A stretch of 21,265 nucleotides of DNA from Parastagonospora avenae f. sp. tritici 18332-5 (GCA_022559985.1 JAFJTR010000177.1:1-21265), one strand, 5' to 3'; positions 1-11,700 are shown, counted from the stretch's first letter. The notes: generated by a model not told the origin, from the sequence alone. Made by a program: numbers and translations.

Positions 1-42
1 CGCGCCGTGTGGTGGGGGGGGGGGGTTGGGGTGGGGGGGGGG

Positions 43-95
<53 letters not shown>
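1..95. repeat. Poly-G low-complexity tract
   Basis: Positions 46-95 are an unbroken run of 50 G. Positions 11-45 are also nearly pure G, interrupted only by single or double T and one A. The sequence changes abruptly to ordinary mixed sequence at 96. It is not the fungal telomere repeat TTAGGG. It may be a genuine G tract at a contig end, or an artefact of two-colour sequencing chemistry, where loss of signal is called as G. I lean towards artefact because of its purity and its position at the very edge. Confidence 0.9.
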
Positions 96-1722
96 CGCTC
101 TACACACCGCTGAAAAAAAGAAATATTGGATGTTTCGAATAAGGCAGTTGGGGTGTTACATGTGAGCTTGGAATGGCGCCAGGAGGGAGCTTGGGTATGG
201 GACTTTCTTGTTGGTGTTGGGGGGGGGATACTTCGGCGTTGGCTGGTCGGACGAAGATGAACGGAATCATTGAATTCCCATTACACGTCAAAATTGACTT
301 AGACTTGGTCAAGTTCATGTCTGGCTGTAGTAGAATCGTGGCTGAGCGGCATAACTATCTACTGACTCGCATGCGCAATGGTTGGCTGCGACGCAGAGCC
401 GCCATCACATAGTGGCGCGCCTCGTAGATGGCAAAATATTCAATTGCGCATGTGCATGTTGCGGGAAGTCCGTCGCGGACTACATGCTGACATGCCTGTA
501 TTTTTGGCATTCGGACATGGACAATTCGGGCCGTGGCAGGTGGTAAATATCTGGTACACTAAACTAGGGCTAGGTATTGACACAAATACAAGGCAGTATG
601 AGGGCCCTTGTTGATCGACGGAGCGCGCGAGGTTTTGGTGGCTTGGGATGTATTTGACATGGACGGGAGCTAGGAGATACTTCACGGCACGGCACTTGCG
701 TACTTCACCGCTCGATATGCCACACCGCTGGTATGATGCATGGTGTTCGCAGCGTGTTTGCAGATTGATCGGGAGAGGATGGAATTTATGAAAGTCCGAA
801 GTATTGATCCCTTGGTGAAATTGTTAGTTGAAAGTAAGTTGGATTTTGACTGGTTGAGGAACAACACTCCGTCGGGTTTGTGCGTTGTGTACATCTCTTC
901 TGCGTCATGCAAAATATCTTGGGGTCGTGAAGTGAATTCATTCATTCCATCGGATTGAGAAGGTATGTTCGAACTCCTTCGGTCGGCATCCCGATATTTC
1001 TACAGCAGCCATTCGCGAAAGATTGATGTCATAGGAAATTATTGGTGTGCTTGTACTTGGTCTTGCACAATCTCGTACTTTCTGACATCACGTCAAGGAG
1101 TTGTGTACTTGTCAATTTCTTGTGCCTGAAAAAAGAGCTGGATGCTGCATTTTCACAACTTCGCTTTCCAGTCCTCGCCGATGCCGCATTACCGCCTCAC
1201 AACTGGGAAGTTTAGATAGATACTTTGACCCTTTACATGTTTCGGACAGTCGAGAAGAGATGCAGTAGTGCTTTCTATCACTTCAGGTTTTAAGGTACAG
1301 ACCTCAGAATAAATGTTGACATCGTCAAGAATTTGGTCTTAAAGCACAAAGTATCATGGCAACTTGTGGAGTTATAAATCAGTCACCCTACCGATACACG
1401 GTCTCTTCTGAAGTCACAAGCGAGGTCTTCTTGAATTTCGATATGCAGCTGGAACATGAGGCAAAGACACATGCAACTGATCGCGTCGCTCCATTCTTAG
1501 GAGAAGTGACCCTTTCTTCGCAGCAAGTATTGGTAGGTGATTTTGATGAAATTGACGTTGGTCATAGCATGCAGCTATGTGCGTTGTCAAGATCGAGGCT
1601 GAACAACCCTGTCCTTAGCGAGCAGGTGGCTGACGGAATTGCCAGCTCATGAGCTTTAGGCTCACGCATACGCTTTCCATCCCTCTAATATCTCCCTACA
1701 TTGCTATCATCAGCCAGAAGTG
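96..1722. other. Gene-free left flank
   Basis: I see no supported gene here. Open frames are short (up to 98 codons), lack recognisable motifs and show no splice-linked continuation. The longest, at 1356-1652 on the plus strand, would give an unremarkable 98-residue peptide ending only 70 bp before the NLR start, so it more likely lies in the NLR promoter or leader. No tRNA-like B box with a matching A box and no telomeric or tandem repeats were found. Confidence 0.5.
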
Positions 1723-4511
1723 ATGGATCCGCTTAGTGCTCTGTCCATCGCATCGGCTGTGATCCAAATTGTCGACTTTTCCTCGAAGGTGATCGCTCGA
1801 ACACGAGAAGTTTATCAGTCAGCCGACGGTAGTATCGAGGAGCTTACGCTTATTGAAGATGCGACTGCCAACTTAGACGATCTCATGAAGGACTTGACAT
1901 CGAAAACCGAAATTGAGGCCTCGGGCAGTGGAGCATTCGACCAGAAGACTCCGGATCAACAGCTCCTACAGCTTGCAGAAGACAGCAGCATCTTGGCCAG
2001 TGCGCTGGACCAAACGCTCAAGAGATGCAGGGTCAAGAAAGATGGCAGTCAGAGGAGCGCTTTGAGCCAAGGCCTACGCAGTGTGCTTCAGCAGAAAAAC
2101 TTGACTGCACTCAAACAGAAGCTCGATGAACTTCGAAAGCAAATTGACACGACGCTACTAATTGCAGTTCGGTAGGCTTCCCATGTCTATACTTGCTGCA
2201 TACGTTTACTGGGTTCATAGTCACGGCATGACAAATGTATTTGTCCGAAAGGAACCACCACCCAATGAAACAGCGGAGTTCACCAACCGGAAAGCCACAT
2301 TTCTTGCTGCAGTTCGAGACCATGATTGGCAGCCTACCACACAGCACGATCTGACCGAATACTCTGATCACCTCATATCCTCAATTGACATGGATGTGGA
2401 GGAGCGGTTTATCAACGCCATTTTGGGTCGCTTGTACTTCGCCGATCTGTCTGATCGGCATAGCAGCATACCTCAAGCTCATCGCGAAACCTTCCAATGG
2501 ATATACAAAGGCAAAGTTCAACAAGGCAGTATGAACTGCGATAATTTCGCTAATTGGCTGTCAGCATCTGACGACAAAAACGTCTATTGGGTCACTGGTA
2601 AGCCGGGGTCGGGTAAAAGCACGCTCATGAAATTCATGTTTGACAACGAAAGCACTTGGGATATTCTGAAATCTTGGAGCCTTAGTAAATCATTGACAAA
2701 GGCTGGGTTCTTCTTCTGGAATTCCGGGACGGTCATGCAAATGTCTCGCCAAGGACTCATTCGATCACTCCTCTACTCTTCGTTAGAAGGAGATAAAGAC
2801 ACTCTTTTGCATGTGTTCAAACAACGCCACCAACAGTTCCTTGGATTCGGGGGTGGGAGACAACCATTTGTGTGGTCCGAATTGAGGCAAGCCTTTGAGA
2901 CCATGATCTCTGCACCGCTTACTCCACGGAATTTCTTCTTCATGATTGACGGACTGGATGAGTTCGATGGCGATTCGAAAGAACTCATTGAGCTAGTTCT
3001 ATCTATTGCAGATCATCCGTACGTAAAGATCTGCGTAGCGAGTCGGCCATGGTTAGTGTTTTCAGATGCATTCGCGGACCGACCAAGTCTTCGACTCGAA
3101 GACCTTACCAGGAACGACGTCCAATATTACATCAAGTCCTTCTTTGCGAACAACCAGCATTATACTAGGCTTGCTAGACTTAAACCTACCGGTGCCTCCA
3201 GCCTCATCGATAGCATTGCAGATAAGTCAGCGGGCGTGTTTCTATGGGTCTATCTTGTAGTTCGGTCGTTGCTGGATGGTCTTTCAAATGCAGATCGCTT
3301 ATCAGACTTGGTTCGGAGACTCAACGCACTTCCCCCTGGGTTAGAAGAACTTTTCAGTAAGCTGCTGAGAAGCCTGGATGCGGATTACTTCACACACGCT
3401 TGCCAACTACTCCGCCTTGTCGCAGGAATGAACCGACCGCACTTGCTTTACTTGTATTTCGCTGACAATGAGGACGAGAACTCCACCATACAAGAGGAGA
3501 CGCGAAGTCTTTCTCCGGACGAAATCCTGAGTCGGCTGGAAACAATGGACCGGCGGCTAATGTCTCGGTGCAAGGGCTTCCTCGAAGTCGATAATCGCTC
3601 TACCCAACTTGATCAGCCCCTGTCAGAAGGTCAGCCAATATACAAACTGTAAGCAGTTGGGAGCAGGAGATGAAGTATGATGTAAGGTGTATTGTGTTCT
3701 CCTGACCGAGAGGTCTGTGATGAAGGCTTATATACATAGAGTGGTGGGCTGATTGGCTGGTGGCTAGTCCACGTGACCATACAAGGTACCCTGGGCTTAC
3801 ACAAACTGATTGCTTTTCCAGAATTGATGTACTACAGATTCACGTGTTGGGTGGATCCACCGAACTGCGAAAGATTTTCTAACATCTGGTAACCTATGGC
3901 AGACGGTACTTGAGGCCACTGGGCAAGATGCATTTGACGTTGAAAGACGCTGGGCCAATGCGTCCATGGGTATATTCAAGACTACCCCAGCATCGCTGGA
4001 CGAGAGATGGACGAATCTGAGGATATGTGTTGACTACGCTATACTCGTAGAGTTTAGCCGCGATGCTTGCACTGTGGAGTACCTGAACGAGCTTTGGCGC
4101 TCGACAGTACAGAGACGTATCTATGAGAGTGGCGGATCATCTCCAGACATTCTCTTGTCGCAGATTCGGAGTCCTCTTGATTTCGCGGTCCATTTCTGTT
4201 TGGCTAGCTACATCAACGCCATAGGCCCTAACGTCACTCGCGAAGAATTGATCCATGCCCGCAAAACAGAAAGAATGCCGCGCGCATCAAGATCGTATCT
4301 AGATCACACAGAAAATGTCACTCTCCTGGGTGCGGGAATTTCATACATACAGGCGCGTGAGAACAGGGAGAGTGAGTCTCGAGCATATTATTCGCTTCGA
4401 AGCCCTGCCAGACAGAAAGAAGCACTAAGGAAGATCGAGATCAGAGTTGGCATGAATGAGAAAGGACGCAAAGAGGGCAGATGGGAAAGAACGAAGAAGA
4501 GACTATTCTAG
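1723..4511 (+). CDS. NLR/STAND protein: HeLo-like N-terminal domain, NACHT, C-terminal NLR region
   Basis: Model: exons 1723-2171, 2221-3629 and 3838-4511, 843 residues. The start is MDPLSALSIASAVIQIVDF, the typical opening of fungal STAND proteins (HeLo-like N-terminal domain, about residues 1-145), thought to trigger regulated cell death. The NACHT NTPase follows: Walker A GKPGSGKST (276-284), Walker B DGLDEF (393-398) and an ASRPW sensor-like motif (423-427). In exon 3, WIHRTAKDFL (about 625-634) and SPLDFAVHFCLASYI are hallmarks of the region after NACHT in this family. Intron 1 (2172-2220, 49 bp, GTAGGC...TAG) restores the frame. Intron 2 (3630-3837, GTCAGC...CAG) contains an LTR; its donor is weak at +3, so a broken gene cannot be ruled out. 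No ankyrin, WD40 or TPR repeats are visible; the protein ends in a charged basic tail. Role by family: intracellular non-self sensing or heterokaryon incompatibility. The ligand is unknown. Confidence 0.8.
3648..3801 (-). mobile_element. Solo-LTR-like insertion in NLR intron 2
   Basis: The 154-bp element begins TGTAAGC and ends GCTTACA, a 7-bp terminal inverted repeat with the TG...CA ends of LTRs. It is flanked by the direct repeat CAAAC at 3643-3647 and 3802-3806, a 5-bp target duplication typical of LTR retrotransposon integration. Read on the minus strand it carries CACGTG (3770-3775), CCAAT (3752-3756) and then TATATAAG (3727-3734), in the order expected of an LTR promoter, so it lies antisense to the NLR. 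There is no internal retroelement sequence or second LTR. A MITE with 7-bp TSD (ACAAACT) and 6-bp ends is the alternative reading. A Copia-type origin is my impression and was not tested. Confidence 0.7.
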
Positions 4512-4944
4512 AAGAAAATATGATGATGATGTAAGTAATGTTGAAAGAGCTGGGCGTCTCCCATTCGACAGACCAAGCAATGAAACCTAGCACGATGAGC
4601 ACGCACAAGTCCGATGCTAACCATTGCAACAACATTTTGTCCGAATGTATGTGCGTTTAATCTTACTATTTGAGTTCCCAAGTTCAGTGTCTAATAACGG
4701 GAATCATTTGTATCTAATTTCAGAAATTTCATACCTGGTATCTCCGCTTCCGGCTTGCGTGGCTTGCCTGTTCCACCTCAAGGCCACCAGCACGTCGCGT
4801 CTGCCTGATACTCCTACCAGCGACATGACGCAGTTTAAATTACACTGCCCTATCAATCACCTCAAATTCAGCTCTTCGCTCTTTTGTTCGTCCCCATTGA
4901 TGATTTTGATGATTGAATCTACCATCTTGCCTTCGTTCACTTTC
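4512..4944. other. Spacer between NLR and F-box-like gene
   Basis: This 433-bp spacer probably holds the NLR 3' UTR and the promoter and leader of the next gene. It has CT-rich patches (about 4740-4900) common in fungal leaders. The downstream reading frame stays open upstream with in-frame ATGs at 4645, 4825, 4900 and 4909, so part of it could be coding. The predicted residues there look like translated leader: hydrophobic, serine-rich and without a motif. Confidence 0.5.
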
Positions 4945-6219
4945 ATGCCATTATCACTTAAAGCACTATGCAGCAATTCTGACAAGATCAGATATCCCGA
5001 TGAAACAAAAATAAAAACAGCGAAAGATACTAAAGCAACGAAGAAGCACGAATCACGCTCAAAGGGTCCTGGCTTTGTAGACTTGGTGGACGATGTCATT
5101 CAGATCATCTGCTCAGAGCTGCGTATTAAGTCACGAGCATCCTTGCTGGCTCTCGCTCAGGTATCACCGACATTGAACACAATCGTAATGCTGTACATAT
5201 TCCAAAACCTGTTACTACCTCCCGGACCAGAAGGGAGCCATCAACGAAAGGCAAATGAGGTACTTCTTCAGCGACTACGAGGCCAGACGGGCAGCAAGCT
5301 CTTGAAGTACGTTCGGCATATCTGTGTCGACGAATTCGAATCTATCGCGAGTCTAGAAGCCATTATGGAAAAGTGCCAGAATATTCGGACTCTGAGGTAA
5401 GGCTAATTTACTTTCCTCGCTTCTACGCGCTCGCGCTTACCAATTCGCAGCTGGCACGCTCACACAAAAATGCTTGCTCGTGTCTTACGCATCCTACAGA
5501 GGATTTCGTCAGACGTGAAAATAAAGGTCCGTCGCCATCATCGGGCAAATGCAGAGACTTGCGTTACCAGGCTGGACCGACCTCTACTCGTGTGTCCCCC
5601 GCTGGTTGAACTGGAGTACACAATTATCGACAGCAAGGACATATACTCAGACTTGAAGCAACTTCTCGGATTCCTGCAGTTCGGCGCCCACTGTAAGTCA
5701 CTGCGGATCGATCTGACGCAAGCCGGACAGAGTTTCGATAGAGATCCGTGGGATGATGTTCAATTTACTCTTCCATCGCTTGAGACTGTAGCTATAATCT
5801 CGAAAGGATTAGGCGATGAATTGTATCGTTATGATCCGTCTTCTCTAACATGGCACATTGTGGATTGCCAGAATCTGAAGAGACTCGAGACACCCCACTG
5901 GGTTAGCTTTTACGGATACAACTCGCCTTGCCACCATGATAATTTCCGAAATCTACGGTACTTTCGAACGAATATAGGAGAGATTAGTGGTTTTGAAGAT
6001 TCCTACCTGTGCTCCTTCTTGAAGAATGATGCGCTGGAGCTTTATGGATTGTACATCGAGGATTGGCTTCCGGAACAGGGTCCCAGAGAAGGTAGACAGT
6101 TTTGGTCAGCAGTTCGAAAACAAAGACACAGCTTGAGAGAACTGTTTCTCCCCAGTAGACAGCGTTTGAACTGGATTGCGAAGACTGAGACCTGTTTCGG
6201 AGAACAGGTAACAATGTAG
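4945..6219 (+). CDS. F-box-like / leucine-rich protein
   Basis: Model: exons 4945-5396 and 5451-6219, 406 residues. The intron 5397-5450 (54 bp) has a GTAAGG donor, a CTTAC branch site and a GCAG acceptor, and joins NIRTL to SWHAH in frame. Residues about 45-90 (VDLVDDVIQIICSEL, then SLLALAQVSPTLNTIV) fit the F-box pattern of a hydrophobic two-helix start followed by leucines and a VS-x-x-L step. F-box proteins bind Skp1 in SCF ubiquitin ligases. Downstream there are irregular leucine-rich stretches (LVELEYTIID, LKRLETPHWV, LRELFLP), as in fungal F-box/LRR-like proteins that recognise substrates. The lysine-rich stretch before the F-box looks disordered. The start is uncertain: in-frame ATGs also lie at 4645, 4825, 4900 and 4909. 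I chose 4945 because the preceding sequence looks like leader. The substrate is unknown and the F-box match is only moderate. Confidence 0.6.
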
Positions 6220-6977
6220 ATGGGCAGAACTAGCAAACAAACCAGAGGAAGATTCCCCCAGCTAAACTACCCAAACAACATCCGCCAATAAACTCATCTC
6301 GCATTAGCTTTCCCGATTCTCAATCTCAACGCGTAGTCATTGGCCGGCTAAATCCCACCCAACCTAGATGACTCCCTCCAACCTCATCTACTCCTAAAAC
6401 CTCCGATTCGCATCACAAGCGCACAAGCCATATCACATCGATAAGGTCCAGATATTGCATTCGGCGACGTGGATGAATGCAGGGGACTGGGGTCGGGGTC
6501 TATGGCGGACTCGAGCATCACAGGGCGATGTACCACACCCGATGTCCGTGATCAAATATTGCTCAAGTCGTGATCGGTGGTCAGCCCCGGGGAAGTACGA
6601 GGCTAGAGCGTGCGGTATCGGTCAGCAATCAGTTGTCGGGTCGAGTGCTGGTGTGCAAGTGGTTTTCGGAAGAACGCGGAGATGTGGAGGTGATCGTATA
6701 GCAGTATGATATATGTTTGGCGTAAGCAGACCTCGTGATCGGCGCATGTAAGCGTATGAAATGGAGATGACAGAGAATGGAAGCGCAAGGGCAATATGTA
6801 CGATGTTCCATGCATGATGACTAAGGTAAGATGATGTACAGATTCTCGGTTATACTGAAATGTCCTATACTCTATGAGTAACACAAGTGATTTCTACTTG
6901 TGGCCTCAAAACAAAAATCACATGACTGGTATGCTCCAAATGACTTCAATGATGTATCCAGTTAGCGGCTGCGGTGC
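6220..6977. other. Convergent intergenic region
   Basis: This is the tail-to-tail space between the F-box-like gene and VMA13, so both 3' ends should lie here. Open frames of up to 93 codons occur on both strands without motifs or splice support. No repeat, tRNA or promoter element stands out. Confidence 0.5.
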
Positions 6978-8528
6978 TCATCGCATCGGAAGCTCGCTGC
7001 TCTTAGACTCAAAGCTGTATCGCAACCATTCACCGACAGCCCTCAAGCTTTCCCACCGCACGGTCTCGTCCGCCTCTTGCATGAGTTCCATGACTCTGCC
7101 CTTCAAGCCCAACTTTTCGAGTTGCTGTCTCTTCTCCGGTACCTCCTTGACGAGACATGCCACATCGTTGCAGCCAATAGCTAGGACCTGCTTGTCGTTC
7201 TCCCAATTCTTCGAAAGGATCTCAGCAAGCTTGCGTGGAAGCTCGCCCTTATTGTCTTCAAGTATGCGCCGTGCGTTCTCGCTCCAGAAGGTGGGGTTGC
7301 GGTGTGGTGGGGACCAGCGAAGGTGACCGGACTTGAGCTCTGCAGCGTATTCGTCAAAGGTAGTTTGCGTCTTGGTGTACTCTTCCAATAAATCGTTCAG
7401 AGACTGAAGGTCCTCGAGAGCATCTTCATCAGTCAGATGACGCGATTTCAGGCTGTTGAGCAACGCTGGAAGGCGGGCGAGGACGGCCGTGGGCAGCAGT
7501 GACTGACGGTTGGTGGTGAGGAGGTTTACGAGGGTGGATAGCAAGAGGCGGGTAGTCTTCTCCTTGGGCGATACACGAAGAAGCTGTGCGTACAAGACTA
7601 CAATGTCATGGTCGCTGTAGACAGTTAGCAAGATGATTTCTCTACTTGAACAATACACTTACTCCTGGAGTCCGTCACCAACAAGCTCGCCCTCGAAGCT
7701 AAGCTGCCAGATGACAAGGAGCACATGGTATAGGAGCTGCAGTCCCACACCACCAGCAAGTCCTCCGTCATTGCTACGGATGCTGTTGCTTCCGTAAAGT
7801 GTCGAATCCGTGTCCTTCGCGGCGCCTCCTGCTGTGCGAAGAATATCAAAGAGGGGGTTCAGAGTCTCTTCCCTCTGCTTCCAGAACACCCGCCTGGCCT
7901 TGCTGCTGCGGAGAACAGCCGAGTAGAATCGGACTGCGATGTCTTGCAGAGCAGCATCTGACGACTTTGCGAGCGTAGAGAGGTAGCTGAAGAGCTGGGG
8001 TAGGGCTTCGTCAACCTGCGGCGTGCTCTTCGAGGATTGTATGACAGCATGTGATAGAAGTCCAGTGAGGACGTTGGAGGTCAGAAGAGGGACGGGGTCG
8101 TCGCCGTTCTTCAAGAGTGGCAGGAACGGCTTGTAGGGCGCAGGATGCTGGACGAGAGCTGTTGTGAGAGCGGGTATGTCTGCTCATGGGTTAGAAAGGC
8201 CGTCTTCTCCAAGATCCCGTGACCTCGCCATACCATCAATCATGTCTGCGAGCAACACCAACATGTAGTGGATGATGTCCTGGCGTTTCGCTGCCGCCTC
8301 GAATATGCTCTGCGACCCGTTGCCGCCAAGCAGCAGGGTTACGAAGCTATCTACATCGCTCTCTATCGTCTGCTTTCTCTGCTCCTTCCGCACTTTATCA
8401 ATTGATTTGATCTGCTTGAGGTCTGCGTCCGTGATGGTCTTAGCCCGCACTGCGCCTTCCCATGATATTGGCCGGCCACGGATGTTGTTCTGGATCGAAG
8501 CGAGGAACGACTGCTCTCCGGATGCCAT
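6978..8528 (-). CDS. VMA13: V-type proton ATPase subunit H
   Basis: Model (minus strand): exons 8528-8234, 8179-7663 and 7614-6978, 482 residues, close to the yeast protein (478). Subunit H belongs to the peripheral V1 sector of the vacuolar H+-ATPase; it couples V1 to Vo and inhibits ATP hydrolysis by free V1. Evidence is family-typical sequence along the whole length: ISWEGAVRA near the N-terminus, ALVQHPAPYKPFLPLL in exon 2, LLRVSPKEKTTRLLLSTLVN in exon 3, and the C-terminal signature LRWSPPHRNPTFW (about 369-381). The rest is helical ARM/HEAT-like repeat sequence without membrane segments, as expected. Intron 1 (8233-8180, 54 bp, GTATGG...CAG) joins MID to DIPALT. Intron 2 (7662-7615, 48 bp, GTAAGT...CAG) joins DGLQ to DDHDIV. 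Both keep frame. The gene diverges from DIS3 over 270 bp. Confidence 0.93.
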
Positions 8529-8798
8529 GGCGGGATAGTGTGTATTATATTGAGGCTATACACACGGATAGAGGGGGTATGGAGGGCGCGAGGGTGTTGT
8601 TGGAGCTCTGATGTTGTGGTTGCGATGCTCTCACGGCCCACCAGAGCTGCAACCTCCGTCATCTGGCTCAAGCTCCATGCGGCGCTAACCACCTTCGCTC
8701 TAGCCTTCTGTATCTTGGCATCAAAGCCCTTCTAGGGCAACCGTCAAAGTGCGCAACAACCAACACCAACATCAGCTTTGAGACGCAATCAAGGCGAT
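8529..8798. promoter_or_regulatory. Divergent VMA13/DIS3 promoter region
   Basis: The two start codons face away from each other across 270 bp, so this interval must hold both core promoters and 5' UTRs. The sequence around 8560-8590 is rich in short GA/GT tracts. I see no strong TATA box, which suits housekeeping genes. No specific regulator site is claimed. Confidence 0.6.
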
Positions 8799-11700
8799 AT
8801 GGAATACTTCAGTCTAAAGAGGTCGACTGCGGCCGACCGCGGTCAGTCGAACTTGTCGAGCAAAGTCTATGTGCGATCGACCAAAAGTGGCAAGGTCCAG
8901 AAAATTGTCCGAGAGCTTTACCTACGACAAGATATACCTTGCTCGTCACATCTATGCAAAGCGTGTTTAGACATTGCACCGACAGACTACTCAAAAAAGG
9001 GTGAGATTAATGAGAGTAAGTGTAGAACCTCAGCTAATTGAAATAGTCGCGCCATTTGTGCTTTCAGATACACCAGCAGGAACAAGCGACTACCCCAATG
9101 GCCTATATCTGCTTCCAGATACCAACGCGCTCTTGAATGGAATGGATCTGTTCGAAGTGGAGACAGCGTTCCACGATGTGATCATTCTCCAGACCGTGCT
9201 TGAAGAGGTCAAGAACCGCTCTTTACCGCTCTATCATCGCCTGATTGCTTTGACGAAGAATGAAGGAAAGCGCTTCTATGTATTCTTCAATGAGTTCCGC
9301 CAAGAGACGCATGTAGCTCGAGATGCCGGCGAGAGCATCAATGATAGGAATGATCGAGCGGTACGCAAAGCTGTAGAGTGGTATAATCAGCATATCACAG
9401 AAGCCGTTACTGCACGCAGCAAGACGCAACAGCGCATCCCTACCGTCATTATGATCACGGACGACAAGGACAATTTGCGCAAAGCAGAGAAGGAGCACAT
9501 ACCTGCAGTGAGCCGTGAGTACGACTAATATCGAGATCTGTACTGTACTGACATGCTGTAGTATCTGGCTTTGTCAACGGACTGGAAAATTCAGACGAGT
9601 TGTTGGACATGATGAGCGCCGCACAAGAGCAGAGAGACGTCCGATCAAAGAAGACCGAAGTCTTCTACTCCGATCACATTTCAACATCGAAGATGATGAC
9701 TGGTGTAAAAGCTGGAACCATGCATCAAGGTATATTCAATGTCTCGACATACAACTATCTTGAAGGATCAGTGCATGTACCCGCTTTCGACAAGTCGCTC
9801 CTGATTCTCGGACGAGAGAACAGCAACCGAGCAGTATCTGGCGATGTCGTGGTCGTGGAAGTGCTGCCCAAAGACCAATGGAAAGCGCCCTCGACGAAGA
9901 TCATTGAAGAAGAGACTCTCAACAAGAACGACAACGCAGAAGCTGAAGACGGCGAGAATGTCGTATCAGAAAAGGAGCGAAAAGCGTTACAAGAGGAGGT
10001 CAAAAGAGCGCATGGACAGACTGCGGAAGGCAAGCCTCAGCCAACTGCACGAATTGTGGGTATCGCTAAGCGTAACTGGCGACAATATGTTGGCCACATC
10101 GACCGAGACTCGGTACGGTCAAGCTCAAAGACCAGCAGAGCTCAACAGACAGTGTTTCTTGTACCTATGGACAAGCGCATCCCAAAGATTCGCATAAGAA
10201 CACGACAGGCTGGAGAACTCCTTGGACAGCGCATATTGGCCACAATCGACTCTTGGGACAAGGATTCGCGATACCCTGTTGGTCACTTTGTGCGATCGCT
10301 CGGAGAACTTGAGTCAAAGGGCGCAGAAACCGAGGCGCTTCTGCTGGAGTATGACGTGCAGTATAAGCCTTTCCCGAAGACTGTACTAGACTGCTTACCC
10401 GCTGAAGGCCACGACTGGAAAGTGCCAGCCAATCTGGAGGATCCAGGTTGGAAGGGCCGGAAAGACTTGCGAGATTTGCTGGTCTGCAGTATCGATCCAG
10501 TGGGTTGCGTTGACATAGATGACGCTCTCCACGCGACCAAGCTGCCAAATGGCAACTTTGCGGTAGGCGTTCACATTGCAGATGTGTCTCATTTCGTCAA
10601 GCCAAACAACGCCATGGACAAGGAGGCCAGCCAACGCGGAACGACCGTCTACCTCGTCGACAAGCGCATAGACATGTTGCCTATGTTGCTCGGAACGGAT
10701 CTCTGCTCACTTAAGCCCTACGTAGAGCGCTACGCTTTCTCGGTCTTGTGGGAGATTACACCAGATGCGGACATTGTCAAGTCTGAGTTCACAAAATCTG
10801 TCATCCGTTCGAGAGAGGCATTCAGCTACGAACAAGCCCAGATTCGTATCGATGACAAGTCGCAACAAGATGATTTGACCAACGGCATGCGAACGCTCCT
10901 GATGCTATCGAAGAAACTGAAGCAAAAGCGCATGGATGCAGGAGCACTTAATCTTGCGTCACCCGAAGTCAAAGTCCGCACTGAATCCGAGACGTCCGAC
11001 CCTGTCGATGTTGAGACCAAGAAACTTCTCGACACCAACTCCCTTGTGGAAGAGTTCATGTTGCTCGCCAATATCAGCGTTGCAGCCCGCAACTACGAAG
11101 CATTCCCTCAAACTGCTCTTCTACGGCGCCACGCCGCCCCACCGAAGACCAACTTTGAAGAACTGGGCAACCAACTCAAGATCAAGAGGGGTCTTGAGCT
11201 CAAGACTGACAGCTCCAAAGCCCTCGCCGACTCGCTCGATACCTGCGTTGACCCCAACAACCCCTTCTTCAACACCCTCGTCCGCATCATGGCAACGCGC
11301 TGCATGATGTCTGCCGAGTATTTTTGCGCAGGCACACAGGCGTATCCAGAGTTCAGGCATTACGGTCTAGCGAGCGAGATCTACACACACTTCACCAGTC
11401 CCATTCGAAGATATGCCGATTTGGAAGCGCATCGACAACTTGCTGCTGCAATCGAGTACGAGCAGTTGGATCCGAGCCTGCAGTCCAAAGCGAAGCTGGA
11501 AGCTGTGTGCAAGAACATCAACGTCAGGCATCGCAATGCGCAGAACGCTGGCCGCGCATCAATCGAGTATTACGTTGGCCAGGCACTCAAGGGCAAGGAC
11601 ATTACGGAGGATGGATTCGTCATGAAGATCTTCTCAAACGGATTCGTCGTCTTTGTGCCGCGCTTCGGTATCGAGAGTCTTATTCGCTTGAGGGAGCTGG

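Noticed and set aside
1356..1652. 98-codon open frame just upstream of the NLR as a small gene
   Set aside because: It has no recognisable motif and no splice partner, and it lies in the likely NLR promoter or leader.
3649..3821. Intron with the better-looking donor GTAAGC and acceptor TTTTCCAG for NLR intron 2
   Set aside because: It joins exon 2 to a frame that stops after about 20 codons and misses WIHRTAKDFL. Donor 3630 with acceptor 3837 keeps the conserved frame.
3966..4511. Separate short gene downstream of the NLR
   Set aside because: The frame continues upstream to 3838 with the family motif HRTAKDFL, so it is the last exon of the NLR gene.
6455..6884. Overlapping open frames on both strands between the F-box-like gene and VMA13
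   Set aside because: They lack motifs, overlap each other and fall where two 3' UTRs are expected.
10165..10634. Minus-strand open frames of up to 127 codons inside DIS3
   Set aside because: They are shadows of the DIS3 coding frame, which carries the RNB catalytic motifs.
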